A DNA stretch of 64,000 nucleotides from Paenibacillus sp. GP183 (GTDB lineage Bacteria; Bacillota; Bacilli; Paenibacillales; NBRC-103111), in contig NZ_FNSW01000001.1 in assembly GCF_900104695.1 (NCBI RefSeq), forward strand, positions 248,001 to 312,000, in the 5' to 3' direction. Under the pieces are notes generated by a model. That model was not told where the DNA came from, made no database searches, and saw only the letters and a list, made by a program, of their open reading frames with translations. The first letter of the stretch is position 1. Every line of letters starts with the position of its first letter. Below, piece by piece: positions 25,237-34,027 of this stretch. The position numbers and the translations under genes are program-made.

Positions 25237-25716
25237 TTATCGATCTCTTCTCCGGAATCTTTGGAACAATTTATACCCGAGGAATATAATAAGCGCCCAA
25301 AACAGAAGGCCGATGAAGGAGAACCCTCCTCCATTTCCATAACCGAAACCACCGAACGGATTCAATAAATGGCCTATCAATGCCCCAGTTGCGATACCTC
25401 CAAGGAATCCTCCCCAGCGGCCAAATGGACTACTCGGTTGTCCCGCATTCGGCTGTCGACGAGAAAGGTCCGACGAAGGAGCCCGTGGACCTGTTCGGTA
25501 ACCAGGACTTATTCCTCCTCGATTTCCGCCTGAAAACGACCCGCCAGGTGACCTGTAGCTCCCTCTGCCTGCTGCATTGATTGGATTGTCTTCCCGATAC
25601 TGAATGGCTGGATCCGAAGTGGGTGAATTCTGCACAGAAGAACCAGCGGCTAATACAGTTCCGGCATGAAAGCAGAGTGTCATACAAAATACAAATAAGA
25701 GCAAGTACTTTCTCAT
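25237..25716 (-). CDS. Secreted Gly/Ser-rich protein with C-terminal membrane span
   Basis: 159 residues: signal peptide (1-23, cleavage near VLAAG), a low-complexity Gly/Ser/Arg/Pro linker (RGSYRSPGGSFSGGNRGG), a Gly-rich hydrophobic stretch and a C-terminal span FSFIGLLFWALIIFLGYKLF ending in RRRDR. The layout recalls small Tim44-associated or surface-tether proteins, but no family is certain. Own terminator at 25183. Confidence 0.65.
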   Translation of the reverse strand: MRKYLLLFVFCMTLCFHAGTVLAAGSSVQNSPTSDPAIQYREDNPINAAGRGSYRSPGGSFSGGNRGGISPGYRTGPRAPSSDLSRRQPNAGQPSSPFGRWGGFLGGIATGALIGHLLNPFGGFGYGNGGGFSFIGLLFWALIIFLGYKLFQRFRRRDR

Positions 25717-25805
25717 GATAACCTCCGCTCGAATGGTTTAATTTAATTCTTTAGTTAGTTTGTTTTAATGATTGGACGATTATTCTTATTGATCTTATTT
25801 GGACA

Positions 25806-25831
25806 AATAAAAAAGCCCCGAAGAGGGGCTT
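25806..25831 (-). terminator. Rho-independent terminator of the DinB gene
   Basis: AAGCCCC-GAAGA-GGGGCTT; T-run on the minus strand. Confidence 0.85.
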
Positions 25832-25845
25832 GATCTCGGCTAATT

Positions 25846-26319
25846 CTATTGGACGCTTACGAGTTTATTATAGTTAGCAATAGTAGTGGAATGAACGGTT
25901 TCATGAACGAATGCATATCCGATTAACTCAGCAACGGTTGAGAAGGTGTGAACACGAATTTGAACTGGTTCAGGCAAGGGTTCATCTAATTTATCAGTGC
26001 ATTTCTCAGTCAAATCGGAGAATTGTTGTTTAAGTAATCCAAGCAATTCATCCTTGGAGTGTGGAATGTTTGCCCAGTCGGAAGGTTTGGTTCCGTTCTT
26101 GTAATAATCAGAGAATCCGGCTGGAAGCATGCTAGTTTGGAAGACCCGATTAAAAACAATTCTATCTAGGGTAGCAATGATATGGCCAATGTTCCATCTT
26201 ATGGTGTTGTTGAACGGTGACGGTTGTACATCAAACAAATCTTCACTGATCTCTTCAACTCTGCTAATCAGCGTTAAACGAACGAGTTGGGCAGTATGTA
26301 AGACAACTTGAGAACTCAT
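25846..26319 (-). CDS. DinB-family protein (four-helix metal-binding fold)
   Basis: 157 residues. Three metal-binding His positions typical of DinB/YfiT proteins are visible in NIGHIIATLDR and VHETVHST. The frame is open to 26421, but ATG 26319 has AAAGGGG before it and gives the family N-terminus. DinB-fold enzymes include bacillithiol or thiol transferases; which one cannot be told here. Confidence 0.8.
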   Translation of the reverse strand: MSSQVVLHTAQLVRLTLISRVEEISEDLFDVQPSPFNNTIRWNIGHIIATLDRIVFNRVFQTSMLPAGFSDYYKNGTKPSDWANIPHSKDELLGLLKQQFSDLTEKCTDKLDEPLPEPVQIRVHTFSTVAELIGYAFVHETVHSTTIANYNKLVSVQ

Positions 26320-26453
26320 GTATAATACCCCTTTCGAAATTGTTATTATGTTGTAAAATAATTGTATCCTACGTGAAATACAATAGCAAACTGTATTTAG
26401 TGTGATTACAATAAATACCAATCAATAATAGCTCAAAAGAGAGGAATTCACAA

Positions 26454-26762
26454 ATGACTTTGTTCACCGAAAAAGTAATTTCAATAATACGCTCCATACC
26501 AGAAAGTAAAGTAATGACCTATGGGCAAATTGCCAAACATGCCGGGAGCCCAAGAGGAGCAAGGCAGGTCGTACGAATTTTGCATGCGATGAGCAAAAAG
26601 TATAAGCTTCCCTGGCATCGGGTGGTTAATATAAGGGGAGAAATAAGCATCGCAGATGATGAATCGTATGAGTTGCAACTATTTTTGCTGCGGGCTGAGG
26701 GTGTGGATATCAAGCAGGATCGCTTTATTAATCTTGGACAATATCAGCACCATCCTGAATAG
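26454..26762 (+). CDS. atl: Alkyltransferase-like protein (ATL), MGMT homologue without the active Cys
   Basis: 102 residues covering only the DNA-binding domain of O6-alkylguanine-DNA alkyltransferase. The active-site motif PCHRV reads PWHRV here (W54 in place of Cys), the defining change of ATL proteins. HTH and Arg finger are in YGQIAKHAGSPRGARQV. Known ATLs bind O6-alkylguanine and hand it to nucleotide excision repair (UvrA). AGAGAGGAATT precedes the ATG. Divergent from dinB. Confidence 0.9.
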   Translation: MTLFTEKVISIIRSIPESKVMTYGQIAKHAGSPRGARQVVRILHAMSKKYKLPWHRVVNIRGEISIADDESYELQLFLLRAEGVDIKQDRFINLGQYQHHPE

Positions 26763-26873
26763 CTAATTTTTTAGGCGGTTTTTTGTGTAAAATAGGCTTT
26801 AATTATCTAACTATTCTGACAACTATATGTTACAATGAAAGTATCACTTAATAATCGTTGAGAGGTGGTTACC

Positions 26874-27314
26874 TTGATATTTTCTAAAGTGCTAGTCGCT
26901 TATGATGGGTCAAATCTCTCTAAAAAGGCTTTGGACAAAGCAATCGCTATTGTGAAGGAAAAATATGACTATCTTGTCGCTCCGCAATTAATCGTTATGC
27001 ACGTCATTCAAGCACCTTCTTATTCGTATGCCGCTTCAGCTGCACCGTACTATTTTAGCAATGTCAGTCATATGGAAACCGACACCAAGGTTCTTGATGA
27101 AGTAAAATTCAAGATTCCATCTACTTTAAACGTAATTTATGTAACAAGCCGGGGGCAACCCGCCCATTCAATATTGGAATATGCTCATGAAAATAATTGT
27201 GATCTCATAGTTATGGGCAGCCGCGGTTTGGGTGCTATACGAGAGTTTTTCCTTGGCAGTGTGAGCCACAATGTTGTCCAAAATTCAAAAGTTCCCGTTC
27301 TAGTCGTCAAATAA
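26874..27314 (+). CDS. Universal stress protein, UspA family
   Basis: About 147 residues of the ATP-binding Usp type: VLVAYDGSNLSKKALDKA at the N-terminus and GSRGLGAIREFFLGSVSHNV near the end, the G-x2-G-x9-G-S nucleotide site. GTG 26865 also opens the frame, but GAGAGGTGG at about 26860 is better placed for TTG 26874. Paralogue at 31992. Usually induced by stress or growth arrest. Confidence 0.88.
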   Translation: MIFSKVLVAYDGSNLSKKALDKAIAIVKEKYDYLVAPQLIVMHVIQAPSYSYAASAAPYYFSNVSHMETDTKVLDEVKFKIPSTLNVIYVTSRGQPAHSILEYAHENNCDLIVMGSRGLGAIREFFLGSVSHNVVQNSKVPVLVVK

Positions 27315-27322
27315 ATAATCTA

Positions 27323-27353
27323 ACACCGCACGGAGGGAGTGCGGTGTTTTTTT
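27323..27353 (+). terminator. Rho-independent terminator of the usp gene
   Basis: ACACCGCAC / GTGCGGTGT, 9-bp perfect stem, 7-base loop, long T-run. Confidence 0.92.
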
Positions 27354-27386
27354 TGGTCTTTCATTGGATTATTGATTGGATAAGAC

Positions 27387-28508
27387 TTAATCGTACCAGT
27401 AACCTTTAAATCCTTTTTCCAAGCGAAGGAGGGCTTCCAGATAGTAGTAATCTCCCCAAATCATGAAATCATCTGGTGCCGCACCACCTCTTACACTATA
27501 AGAACCATGCTTTAGCAATCCTTGGGCATCAGGATCTCCAATGGTGGAGTAGTTTACTACCAACGACTTCATTGAACGAAGCATGCTTTCTTCAAGTGTC
27601 GCGTAAGCAGGATCCGCATGATCCAAATGCTCCAACAGTTCAAGGATTCCTGCGTTTGCAATTGCCGATGCAGAGCTGTCTCTTTTGGTGCTCTCGGTTA
27701 CAGGTACATCAAAATCCCAATAAGCTACGTCATCCGCAGGAAGATGATTGATAAAATACTTTGCCAGACGTATGGAAGTTTCCATATACAAGGGATTCTT
27801 AGTATAGCGGTAGGAAAGGGCGAAGCCATATATGCCCCATGCTTGGCCGCGAGTCCAAGTGGAACCATCTTTATATCCCTGGTGAGTACCTCCACGCAGA
27901 GCATCTCCATTAGCCGGATCAAAATAAAATGTATGATAAGATGAATCATCGCCGCGAACGAGAAATTTTTTGCTTTTATCCGCATGAATTATAGCTGCAT
28001 CTTTATAGTGAGGATTTCTGGTTTGCTCGGCTGCCCAGTATAGCAGGGGCAGGTTCATCAAGCAGTCGATAATGATGCGGCCTCCGTTTTGAGTATCACC
28101 CTTCGGCCCCCAGGCTTGCAGGTATTGACCCTCTGCTCTCCAGCGGTTCATCAGTACATCAGCGGCTTGCAGGGTCAGTTTCCGGGCCGCCTCATCTTTC
28201 TCCAGAATCCACTGGGCCTTCGAGGATAAGGAATAGAGAAACCCAATATCATGGTGGTCTAACTTGATATTTTGATCCAGTTTATGCTGAAAACTGGCAA
28301 CCGTTGACCGAGCGGCCTCACGAAAGATGTCATCACCGGAGTATTGATAGCTCAGCCATAAAAGCCCGGACCAGAAGCCGGCTGTCCATTCCGTATTAGG
28401 ATTCATTTGATAAACCCCTTCACCGCTGACATGAGGAAATAAATCTCCGAAACGTTCAATATTAGCCCTCGTTTTCAGTACGGCGTCTTCAATCGCTTTT
28501 GTCCACAT
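27387..28508 (-). CDS. GH88 unsaturated glucuronyl/galacturonyl hydrolase
   Basis: 373-residue alpha6/alpha6 enzyme that hydrates the 4,5-double bond of unsaturated uronic acids left by polysaccharide lyases. The two catalytic acids correspond to D87 (DHHDIGFLYS) and D148 (RIIIDCLMNLPLLYW), one off the 88/149 numbering of the Bacillus sp. GL1 enzyme. No signal peptide, so cytosolic. Adjacent LacI gene (14 bp upstream on the same strand) and divergent DUF2264 gene make a small regulon for pectin, rhamnogalacturonan or glycosaminoglycan fragments. Confidence 0.88.
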   Translation of the reverse strand: MWTKAIEDAVLKTRANIERFGDLFPHVSGEGVYQMNPNTEWTAGFWSGLLWLSYQYSGDDIFREAARSTVASFQHKLDQNIKLDHHDIGFLYSLSSKAQWILEKDEAARKLTLQAADVLMNRWRAEGQYLQAWGPKGDTQNGGRIIIDCLMNLPLLYWAAEQTRNPHYKDAAIIHADKSKKFLVRGDDSSYHTFYFDPANGDALRGGTHQGYKDGSTWTRGQAWGIYGFALSYRYTKNPLYMETSIRLAKYFINHLPADDVAYWDFDVPVTESTKRDSSASAIANAGILELLEHLDHADPAYATLEESMLRSMKSLVVNYSTIGDPDAQGLLKHGSYSVRGGAAPDDFMIWGDYYYLEALLRLEKGFKGYWYD

Positions 28509-28522
28509 GAATTACACGCTCC

Positions 28523-29581
28523 TCATATCGTTTTAGTTGATTCTCGTGTTACCAAGGTTAAAGGAATAGGGATTTCTTGAACATCCAAAGGGATAAGGTG
28601 TTCACTCTCGGGATCAAGCGATTCTCCCAATTGGCGTAATAATAGACCAATTGCAGTACGCGCTTGCAGCTTATATGGGATATCCCAAGTTGTTAAGCTG
28701 GGAAAGCTGTCCTTGGCAATTCCGTCATTATTGATGCCTATCAATTGGATTTGCTCCGGAACCTTAATACCAATCCGCTGTGCTGAAGTAAGCAGTTGGA
28801 AAGCCAGGTTATCATCAAATGCAACGATGCCTGCCGGTTTATCCGTTCCACGACAGCGCTCGAGCACAGCGGCCAGAAGCTCGGTTGGATGGTGGTCAGC
28901 CACATCAAGCAGATCCCAGGGCAGCTCAACCGAGGCTCGGTTCACACCTGCCGCGAAACCGATTCGGCGCTGCTCATCAATTGCTCGAGCTCTTTTTCGA
29001 CCCGCATAAAATACGCTGCCGCATCCACAAGCGAGCAAGTGCTGCACGGACTTTTCAGCAGCCCCGGCAAAATCAAGATTGACGGCGCCAATCGAGATGT
29101 CTTCCGGCCAGCCCCAAGCATTAAACAGCACCAGCGGCGTACCTTCCCCGACAAGCTGTTTGGTCGATTCATGGCTCATCGCAAGTCCATGGCAAAAAAG
29201 GCCGTCAACCCTGCGCTGCAGCAGCATTTCCAAATGCTGCTTCTCAATGGCCGGATCAGACCCGGATGCTGAGAAAACGGACAAATGATAGCCGTTATTA
29301 TAGGCTTCAGCCTGCATATACTCAGCGAATCGGCCGTAGTAGCCGCCGAAAGAGGGGACAAGCAGACCCAATTCATTGGTTTTGCGAAGGCTTAAGCTGG
29401 CTGCAACAAAATTGCGGCGGTAGCCAAGACTTTTCGCTGCTTCCTCAACCTTGCGCACCGTTTCTGCGGAGAGCGGAACACTGCGCTGCCTCAGCACATT
29501 GGAGACGGTTGCTTTGGAGACGCCTGCTTCTGCGGCAATATCCATAATGGTGGCTTGTTTTTGCTTGTTCATTTCATTCAT
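28523..29581 (-). CDS. LacI-family transcriptional repressor
   Basis: 352 residues: LacI HTH (IMDIAAEAGVSKATVSNVLR) and hinge near residue 60, then a periplasmic-binding-protein-like sensor domain. The frame opens at 29665, but ATG 29581 with GGAGG five bases before it is the sound start. Probably binds the two AACCGGTT palindromes in the divergent region and controls itself, GH88 and DUF2264. Confidence 0.9.
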   Translation of the reverse strand: MNEMNKQKQATIMDIAAEAGVSKATVSNVLRQRSVPLSAETVRKVEEAAKSLGYRRNFVAASLSLRKTNELGLLVPSFGGYYGRFAEYMQAEAYNNGYHLSVFSASGSDPAIEKQHLEMLLQRRVDGLFCHGLAMSHESTKQLVGEGTPLVLFNAWGWPEDISIGAVNLDFAGAAEKSVQHLLACGCGSVFYAGRKRARAIDEQRRIGFAAGVNRASVELPWDLLDVADHHPTELLAAVLERCRGTDKPAGIVAFDDNLAFQLLTSAQRIGIKVPEQIQLIGINNDGIAKDSFPSLTTWDIPYKLQARTAIGLLLRQLGESLDPESEHLIPLDVQEIPIPLTLVTRESTKTI

Positions 29582-29612
29582 ACAGACCTCCGAACAAATA
29601 GCTGTTGCACGA

Positions 29613-29626
29613 TTGAACCGGTTAAA
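29613..29626. promoter_or_regulatory. LacI-type operator, copy 1
   Basis: TTGAACCGGTTAAA, core palindrome AACCGGTT at 29616-29623, 32 bases start-to-start from the second copy; CG at the centre is typical of LacI-family sites. Confidence 0.8.
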
Positions 29627-29644
29627 TATACAATAATAGTATGG

Positions 29645-29658
29645 TTTAACCGGTTCAA
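29645..29658. promoter_or_regulatory. LacI-type operator, copy 2
   Basis: TTTAACCGGTTCAA, the mirror image of copy 1. TTGACA on the minus strand (29665-29660) lies directly beside it and would serve the LacI-GH88 promoter, so occupation of this site should block that promoter. Confidence 0.8.
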
Positions 29659-29704
29659 TTGTCAATCATATTTTGGCTGTGTGCTTACGGAGAGGATGTT
29701 TGAG

Positions 29705-30831
29705 ATGAAACAAACAGACAGAGACTATTGGCTTAATACGATGCAGCGCATAGCAGGACCCGTTTTGAAAGCGGCAGCGCAAGGAAAGCTGCGGGAGGAG
29801 ATGCCGGTAGAAGCGATAGCGGAGGACAGAGTCCTCTATTCCCATCTCGAAGCTGTTGGAAGGACACTCGCGGGGATTGCTCCTTGGCTGGAAAGTGGAG
29901 GCAGCCATCGAGCGGAAGGAGCCCTGAGGGAGCAATACTCCATTCTTGCCTTGAAGGCCCTTGATTCCGGAACCAATCCAGACTCGATCGATTTCCTGAA
30001 CTTCTCCGAAGGGTATCAACCGATTGTAGATGCAGCCTTCTTGGCGCATTCCATCCTTAGAGCGCCTACTGCACTTAAAGATAAACTGTCGCCACGTGTA
30101 CGCACGCAGCTGGTGAACGCACTGAAGTCGACGCGCAGCCGCAAACCCGTCTTCAACAATTGGCTGCTGTTTTCAGCCATGATTGAAACGGCTCTTGCGA
30201 GCCTTGGCGAGGACTGGGACTTGATGCGCGTTGACTACGCGATCAAGCAGCACGAGCAGTGGTACAAGGGCGACGGCCGATACGGTGATGGCCCAAGCTA
30301 CCACACCGATTACTACAATAGCTTCGTGATTCAGCCGATGCTGCTTGATATCGTCGAAGTGTTGGGAGATCGACAGCCCGAGATTCGATCCGGCGCCGAG
30401 CCGTTCGCTACGCCGGAGTGCAGGAGCGCCAGATCTCGCCGGAGGGCACATTTCCTCCGGTCGGGCGCTCGCTGGCTTACCGCTTCGGCGCGTTCCAGCA
30501 CCTTGCGCAGATGGCTCTGCGCCGCGAGCTGCCTGACAACGTCGAGCCCGCTCAGGTACGCTGTGCGCTTACGGCGGTCATACGCCGCTTGATCGAGCAG
30601 CCGGGCACATTCGATCAGGCCGGCTGGCTGACGATAGGCCTATGCGGCAAACAGCCGAAGATGGGAGAGACGTATATCTCTACCGGCAGCTTGTATTTGT
30701 GCTGCACAGTGTTCTTGCCGCTGGGACTGCCTGCGGATGAACCGTTCTGGACAGGATATGCGGATTGGACGGCCAAAAAAGTGTGGGACGGTCAGGATGT
30801 AGGCCTTGATAAAGCATTATACAAAGGCTAG
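29705..30831 (+). pseudogene. DUF2264 protein, frameshifted
   Basis: ATG 29705 starts MKQTDRDYWLNTMQRIAGPV, a DUF2264 N-terminus (alpha/alpha-barrel, polysaccharide utilisation). At about 30400-30420 the frame is lost: beyond EIRSGAEPFAT it encodes Arg/Ser-rich nonsense to 30592, while the frame one base earlier resumes with QERQISPEGTFPPVGRSLAYRFGAFQ to 30831. A one-base deletion (or two-base insertion) explains it. Together the parts give about 375 residues. The site is GC-rich, so a sequencing error is possible. Family members are placed with rhamnogalacturonan or uronide pathways, matching the GH88/LacI neighbours. Confidence 0.8.
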
Positions 30832-30935
30832 GGGCACGCGATGAACCAGCGGTTCAAATGGCTGCTTTTGCCAACAACACCTTTACCTGTGTACAATGGG
30901 CTTATCCATTGAAGTCCAGCTAAGGGGGCAAAACC

Positions 30936-31976
30936 ATGACATTTGGAGCCAGAATGCTAAAAACAGGGATCGCCGTGACGGTATCACTCTACATTAGTGA
31001 ACTGCTGGGGTTCACGCCATCGGTCATTGCAGCGGTAGCGGCGATTTTCGCGATTCAGCCCTCCATCTATCGTTCATGGCGGTACTTTCTTGAGCAGCTT
31101 CAGACGAATACATTGGGGGCCGTAATTGCATTAATTGCAGGCAAGGCCTTCTCCAACGAGCCGATTATCATTGGACTTGTTTGTATATTGGTCATAATGA
31201 TTTGTTTGAAAATCAACATGGAGGAAACTGTGGGGTTGACACTGGTTACAGTGATTGCCGTTATGGAGGCGTCCGGACAGTGGCATTTTGCGCTGAATCG
31301 ATTTCTGCAAATGCTGATTGGAATATCCGCAGCATTCTTGATCAATATTTTATTTATTCCGCCAAAGCCGAAGGTGCAGTTCTTGACATTAATTCAATCT
31401 GTCTTTGCGAAAATGTCTTTGCTGCTGCGGACAGCTATCTCCGATGAAATGAAGGAAGCGGTTAGTCGTGAGGAAAAGCAGGGGTTGGAAAGCGCGTTGC
31501 AGTCGCTTACGGACAAATACAAGCTTTACGAGGAAGAGTTTAAGAAGTTGAAGCGTGCTGCATTCAGCGACAGCCGAAGCTTAATTGTTTATAAGCAAAT
31601 GCTCCAAACGCTGCACAAGGGCCGTGAGGTTCTGGATACGATTGATCGGCATTATTTCCAATCCCATCGCACACCTGAGTGGGATGCTTTTTTTGACAGC
31701 CAGCTCGAAATATTAATGAAATATCATGAACATATTTTACTTAAATTCGAACAGAAGCTGAAATCGGAAAGCTCCGAAATGGACTTGATGGAAGAGCAAA
31801 ACGATCAATTTTTGCAAACCTTCATGAGTCAATATACAGAAACAGGCGAAAGCATGTTTCGCTTGTCCATCGTGGCTGCGGCCATGTACGATTATGGATT
31901 TCAGGCGATCCGGCTTAATAAGCTTGTTGAGCATTTCCATAGAGGTGAAGAGAGTCGAGAGAATGGGCAGGGTTAG
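30936..31976 (+). CDS. FUSC/aromatic-acid-exporter family membrane protein
   Basis: 346 residues. The first 140 form about five spans (VIAAVAAIFAIQPSIYRSWRYFLEQLQTN is the signature of the ArAE N-terminal domain), followed by a long cytosolic helical C-terminus with coiled-coil character. B. subtilis YqjA is a comparable protein. AAGGGGG precedes the ATG. Transport substrate unknown. Confidence 0.8.
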   Translation: MTFGARMLKTGIAVTVSLYISELLGFTPSVIAAVAAIFAIQPSIYRSWRYFLEQLQTNTLGAVIALIAGKAFSNEPIIIGLVCILVIMICLKINMEETVGLTLVTVIAVMEASGQWHFALNRFLQMLIGISAAFLINILFIPPKPKVQFLTLIQSVFAKMSLLLRTAISDEMKEAVSREEKQGLESALQSLTDKYKLYEEEFKKLKRAAFSDSRSLIVYKQMLQTLHKGREVLDTIDRHYFQSHRTPEWDAFFDSQLEILMKYHEHILLKFEQKLKSESSEMDLMEEQNDQFLQTFMSQYTETGESMFRLSIVAAAMYDYGFQAIRLNKLVEHFHRGEESRENGQG

Positions 31977-31991
31977 ATCCTGTCCATTCTC
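31959..31991. terminator. Hairpin covering the ends of two convergent genes
   Basis: GAGAATGGGCAGG / CCTGTCCATTCTC, 13-bp stem with one G-U pair and a 7-base loop. It includes the stop codon of the exporter gene and ends beside the stop of the minus-strand usp gene, so it may terminate or protect both transcripts. No clear T-run. Confidence 0.55.
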
Positions 31992-32432
31992 TTACTTCAC
32001 GATCAATACAGGAATCCTCGATTCCTGAACTACATGATGGCTGACACTGCCCAGCAGGAACTCCTTGATCCCTCCAAGTCCACGGCTGCCCATGACGATA
32101 AGGTCACAGATTTGCTCCTGCGCATATTCCAGCAGCTCAAAAGCAGGCTGACCTTGCCTAAGCGCATAGGTTGTATTCGGATAGTCTGAAAGCAAGCTTC
32201 TGGCGCCTTCCATAATTTTCTTTGCTTGCTCGCTATATTCTTCATCTACGCTTGTAGGTGTAGGAATTATAGCCTCGCCCAGGACTACAGTTGGAAATTG
32301 GTAAACATAAACCAAATGTAGATTTCCTGCAGGATTGTCTTTTACCAGGTTATAAGCATAATGAAGAGCTTTCTTGGACAAATCTGAACTGTCATAAGCA
32401 ACAAGCAAATTGGAAAAATGCATGATCGACAC
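31992..32432 (-). CDS. Universal stress protein, UspA family (second copy)
   Basis: 146 residues; LLVAYDSSDLSKKALHYA and GSRGLGGIKEFLLGSVSHHV with the intact nucleotide motif. Very similar in layout to the protein at 26874. AGGTGTCGATC lies before the ATG. Confidence 0.88.
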   Translation of the reverse strand: MSIMHFSNLLVAYDSSDLSKKALHYAYNLVKDNPAGNLHLVYVYQFPTVVLGEAIIPTPTSVDEEYSEQAKKIMEGARSLLSDYPNTTYALRQGQPAFELLEYAQEQICDLIVMGSRGLGGIKEFLLGSVSHHVVQESRIPVLIVK

Positions 32433-32572
32433 CTCGCTCAGTCAGTTTTAGGTTCATGTGTTATATTACCACAGGAACAGGGAAACAAATCGAATCCATT
32501 TATGTTTATTGATGGATTCAATTGTACATCCTAAGCATAAAGGAAAATTTTTATGTCCAAAGGAGCAAATAC

Positions 32573-33127
32573 ATGACCACAACAAGAAAGCTTTTCTTAT
32601 GCTTATGTTTAGGATGGACCTGTATGGGAGGCTTCGACTTTTGCGTTTCAGCGCAGGCTTTGGGTAATTCAAATCAAAAGCTTGCCTTGGAAATCCCGCT
32701 GCAAAATACGACTGGCAGCATAATCGGGCGTGCGCATTTATCGCAAACAGCGGAAGGCGTGAAGATTCGGGTTCAAGCTGCCGGATTGTCGCCAGGGCTC
32801 CATGGCATTCATTTTCATGAAAAGGGAAGCTGTGTGGGACCTGATTTCACTTCCGCCGGGGCACATTTCAACCCCTTCGGTAAACAGCATGGCTTAGCCA
32901 ATCCACTGGGTTATCATTCAGGTGATCTGCCGAACCTTGTGGTTAACAGCGAGGGTCAAGCCAATATGGAAATGGTTTCCAAAGCCATAACTTTGCAGCG
33001 GGATCAGCCGGGTTCATTAATCAGGCCCGAGGGGCTCAGTTTGATTATCCACGAGCAAGAGGATGATTTGCGAACAGATCCTACAGGGAACTCGGGTAAT
33101 CGTGTCGCCTGCGGTGTTGTGAAATAG
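32573..33127 (+). CDS. sodC: Secreted Cu-Zn superoxide dismutase
   Basis: 184 residues with an N-terminal signal or anchor segment. Copper ligands H80 and H82 in HGIHFHEKGSC, then GAHFNPFGKQHG with the bridging and zinc His, YHSGD with zinc His and Asp, and IIHEQEDD with the last copper His; disulfide Cys pair in KGSC and VACGV. All ligands are present, whereas the B. subtilis YojM homologue is reported to lack copper ligands. It therefore should be an active extracytoplasmic enzyme. ATG 32573 follows AAAGGAG. Confidence 0.88.
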   Translation: MTTTRKLFLCLCLGWTCMGGFDFCVSAQALGNSNQKLALEIPLQNTTGSIIGRAHLSQTAEGVKIRVQAAGLSPGLHGIHFHEKGSCVGPDFTSAGAHFNPFGKQHGLANPLGYHSGDLPNLVVNSEGQANMEMVSKAITLQRDQPGSLIRPEGLSLIIHEQEDDLRTDPTGNSGNRVACGVVK

Positions 33128-33151
33128 AAGGAAATTCGGAGGAAACTGAGC

Positions 33152-33580
33152 ATGATTAAAACCCAGGAACTGAAGACGCAGATTGATGAATTAACCAAAC
33201 AAAATGAACAAGTGTTGATGGAATTGGCACAGGTTAAAGATATGCTGATCCAAAGCGAGAATGGGCAGGACCATGATCATTCGGCGAGCCAATCATCCTC
33301 AGGCGGGCACGAATCAGATGGAAAAAGTGAACAAAACGGCCAGAAAGATAATAAGCAAAAGAGTAACAATATCCCTCAATTGGCTAAAGATCTTCAAGCT
33401 ATTAAGGATCTTGTCGAAAAGTTGGAAAAAAAGACTTCACAATACATTACCTCCCAGACAAGCGGTAGTCTTACGGAAAAAGATGTAGTGAATTTAATCC
33501 TCACTATGATGAACGGCATGGTCGATTGGACCCAAGAATTTGTATCCGGAACAAACTCGCAGGCCAAGCAGCAGCAATAA
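33152..33580 (+). CDS. Hypothetical coiled-coil protein with His/Ser/Lys-rich linker
   Basis: 142 residues: coiled coil (1-40), a hydrophilic linker with HDHS and GGHES, a second coiled coil (IPQLAKDLQAIKDLVEKLEKK), and a Gln-rich end. No signal peptide. CGGAGGAAA precedes the ATG, 24 bp after sodC, so it may be cotranscribed with it. Spore or stress role is possible, not shown. Confidence 0.6.
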   Translation: MIKTQELKTQIDELTKQNEQVLMELAQVKDMLIQSENGQDHDHSASQSSSGGHESDGKSEQNGQKDNKQKSNNIPQLAKDLQAIKDLVEKLEKKTSQYITSQTSGSLTEKDVVNLILTMMNGMVDWTQEFVSGTNSQAKQQQ

Positions 33581-33592
33581 TGTAATGTGTTT

Positions 33593-33624
33593 AACCGCCA
33601 TCCAACTGCCCTTGGCGGTTTTTT
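33593..33624 (+). terminator. Rho-independent terminator
   Basis: AACCGCCA / TGGCGGTT, 8-bp stem with a 12-base loop and T-run; ends the sodC transcript. Confidence 0.85.
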
Positions 33625-33765
33625 GTATTTCAATTGTCGGTTAGGAGCCAGGCATTGATTTATTTTTAAGGTGATTCGACAATATACACTTATTTACAGA
33701 TTGATAATAAGTGATAGAGTTAAGAGGAAGAGAAATCATTGAATGAATCGGGTGAGGTGCAGTTA

Positions 33766-33963
33766 ATGAAAGAGATTGAAATTGGCACAATTATGAACCA
33801 ATTGGGCTTTTCACCGTCTCAGGTAGAAAGGTGGCAGCAAATTCAAATGAAATTGATGAGCCAATCACCCGAATTTACAGGTGGCCAAATTGTAAATTTA
33901 CCCACCCAACCCATGATACATAATGCATCACGTATCGCAGCGAGCGAATCCATCGTGATTTAA
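33766..33963 (+). CDS. Small hypothetical protein
   Basis: 65 residues (MKEIEIGTIMNQLGFSPSQVERWQQI...). TTG 33739 after AAGAGGAAGAG is an alternative start adding nine residues. Helix then a Ser/Pro-rich tail; no family recognised. Followed by a strong terminator, supporting expression. Confidence 0.5.
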   Translation: MKEIEIGTIMNQLGFSPSQVERWQQIQMKLMSQSPEFTGGQIVNLPTQPMIHNASRIAASESIVI

Positions 33964-33976
33964 TGACAAAATAAAC

Positions 33977-34011
33977 AAAAGAGGAGCTCCTTTACAAAGA
34001 GCTCCTCTTTT
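33977..34011. terminator. Bidirectional terminator
   Basis: AAAAGAGGAGCTC / GAGCTCCTCTTTT, 13-bp perfect stem; T-runs on both strands serve the small gene at 33766 and the CBS gene at 34028. Confidence 0.9.
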
Positions 34012-34027
34012 GTGCGGATTTGATAGA

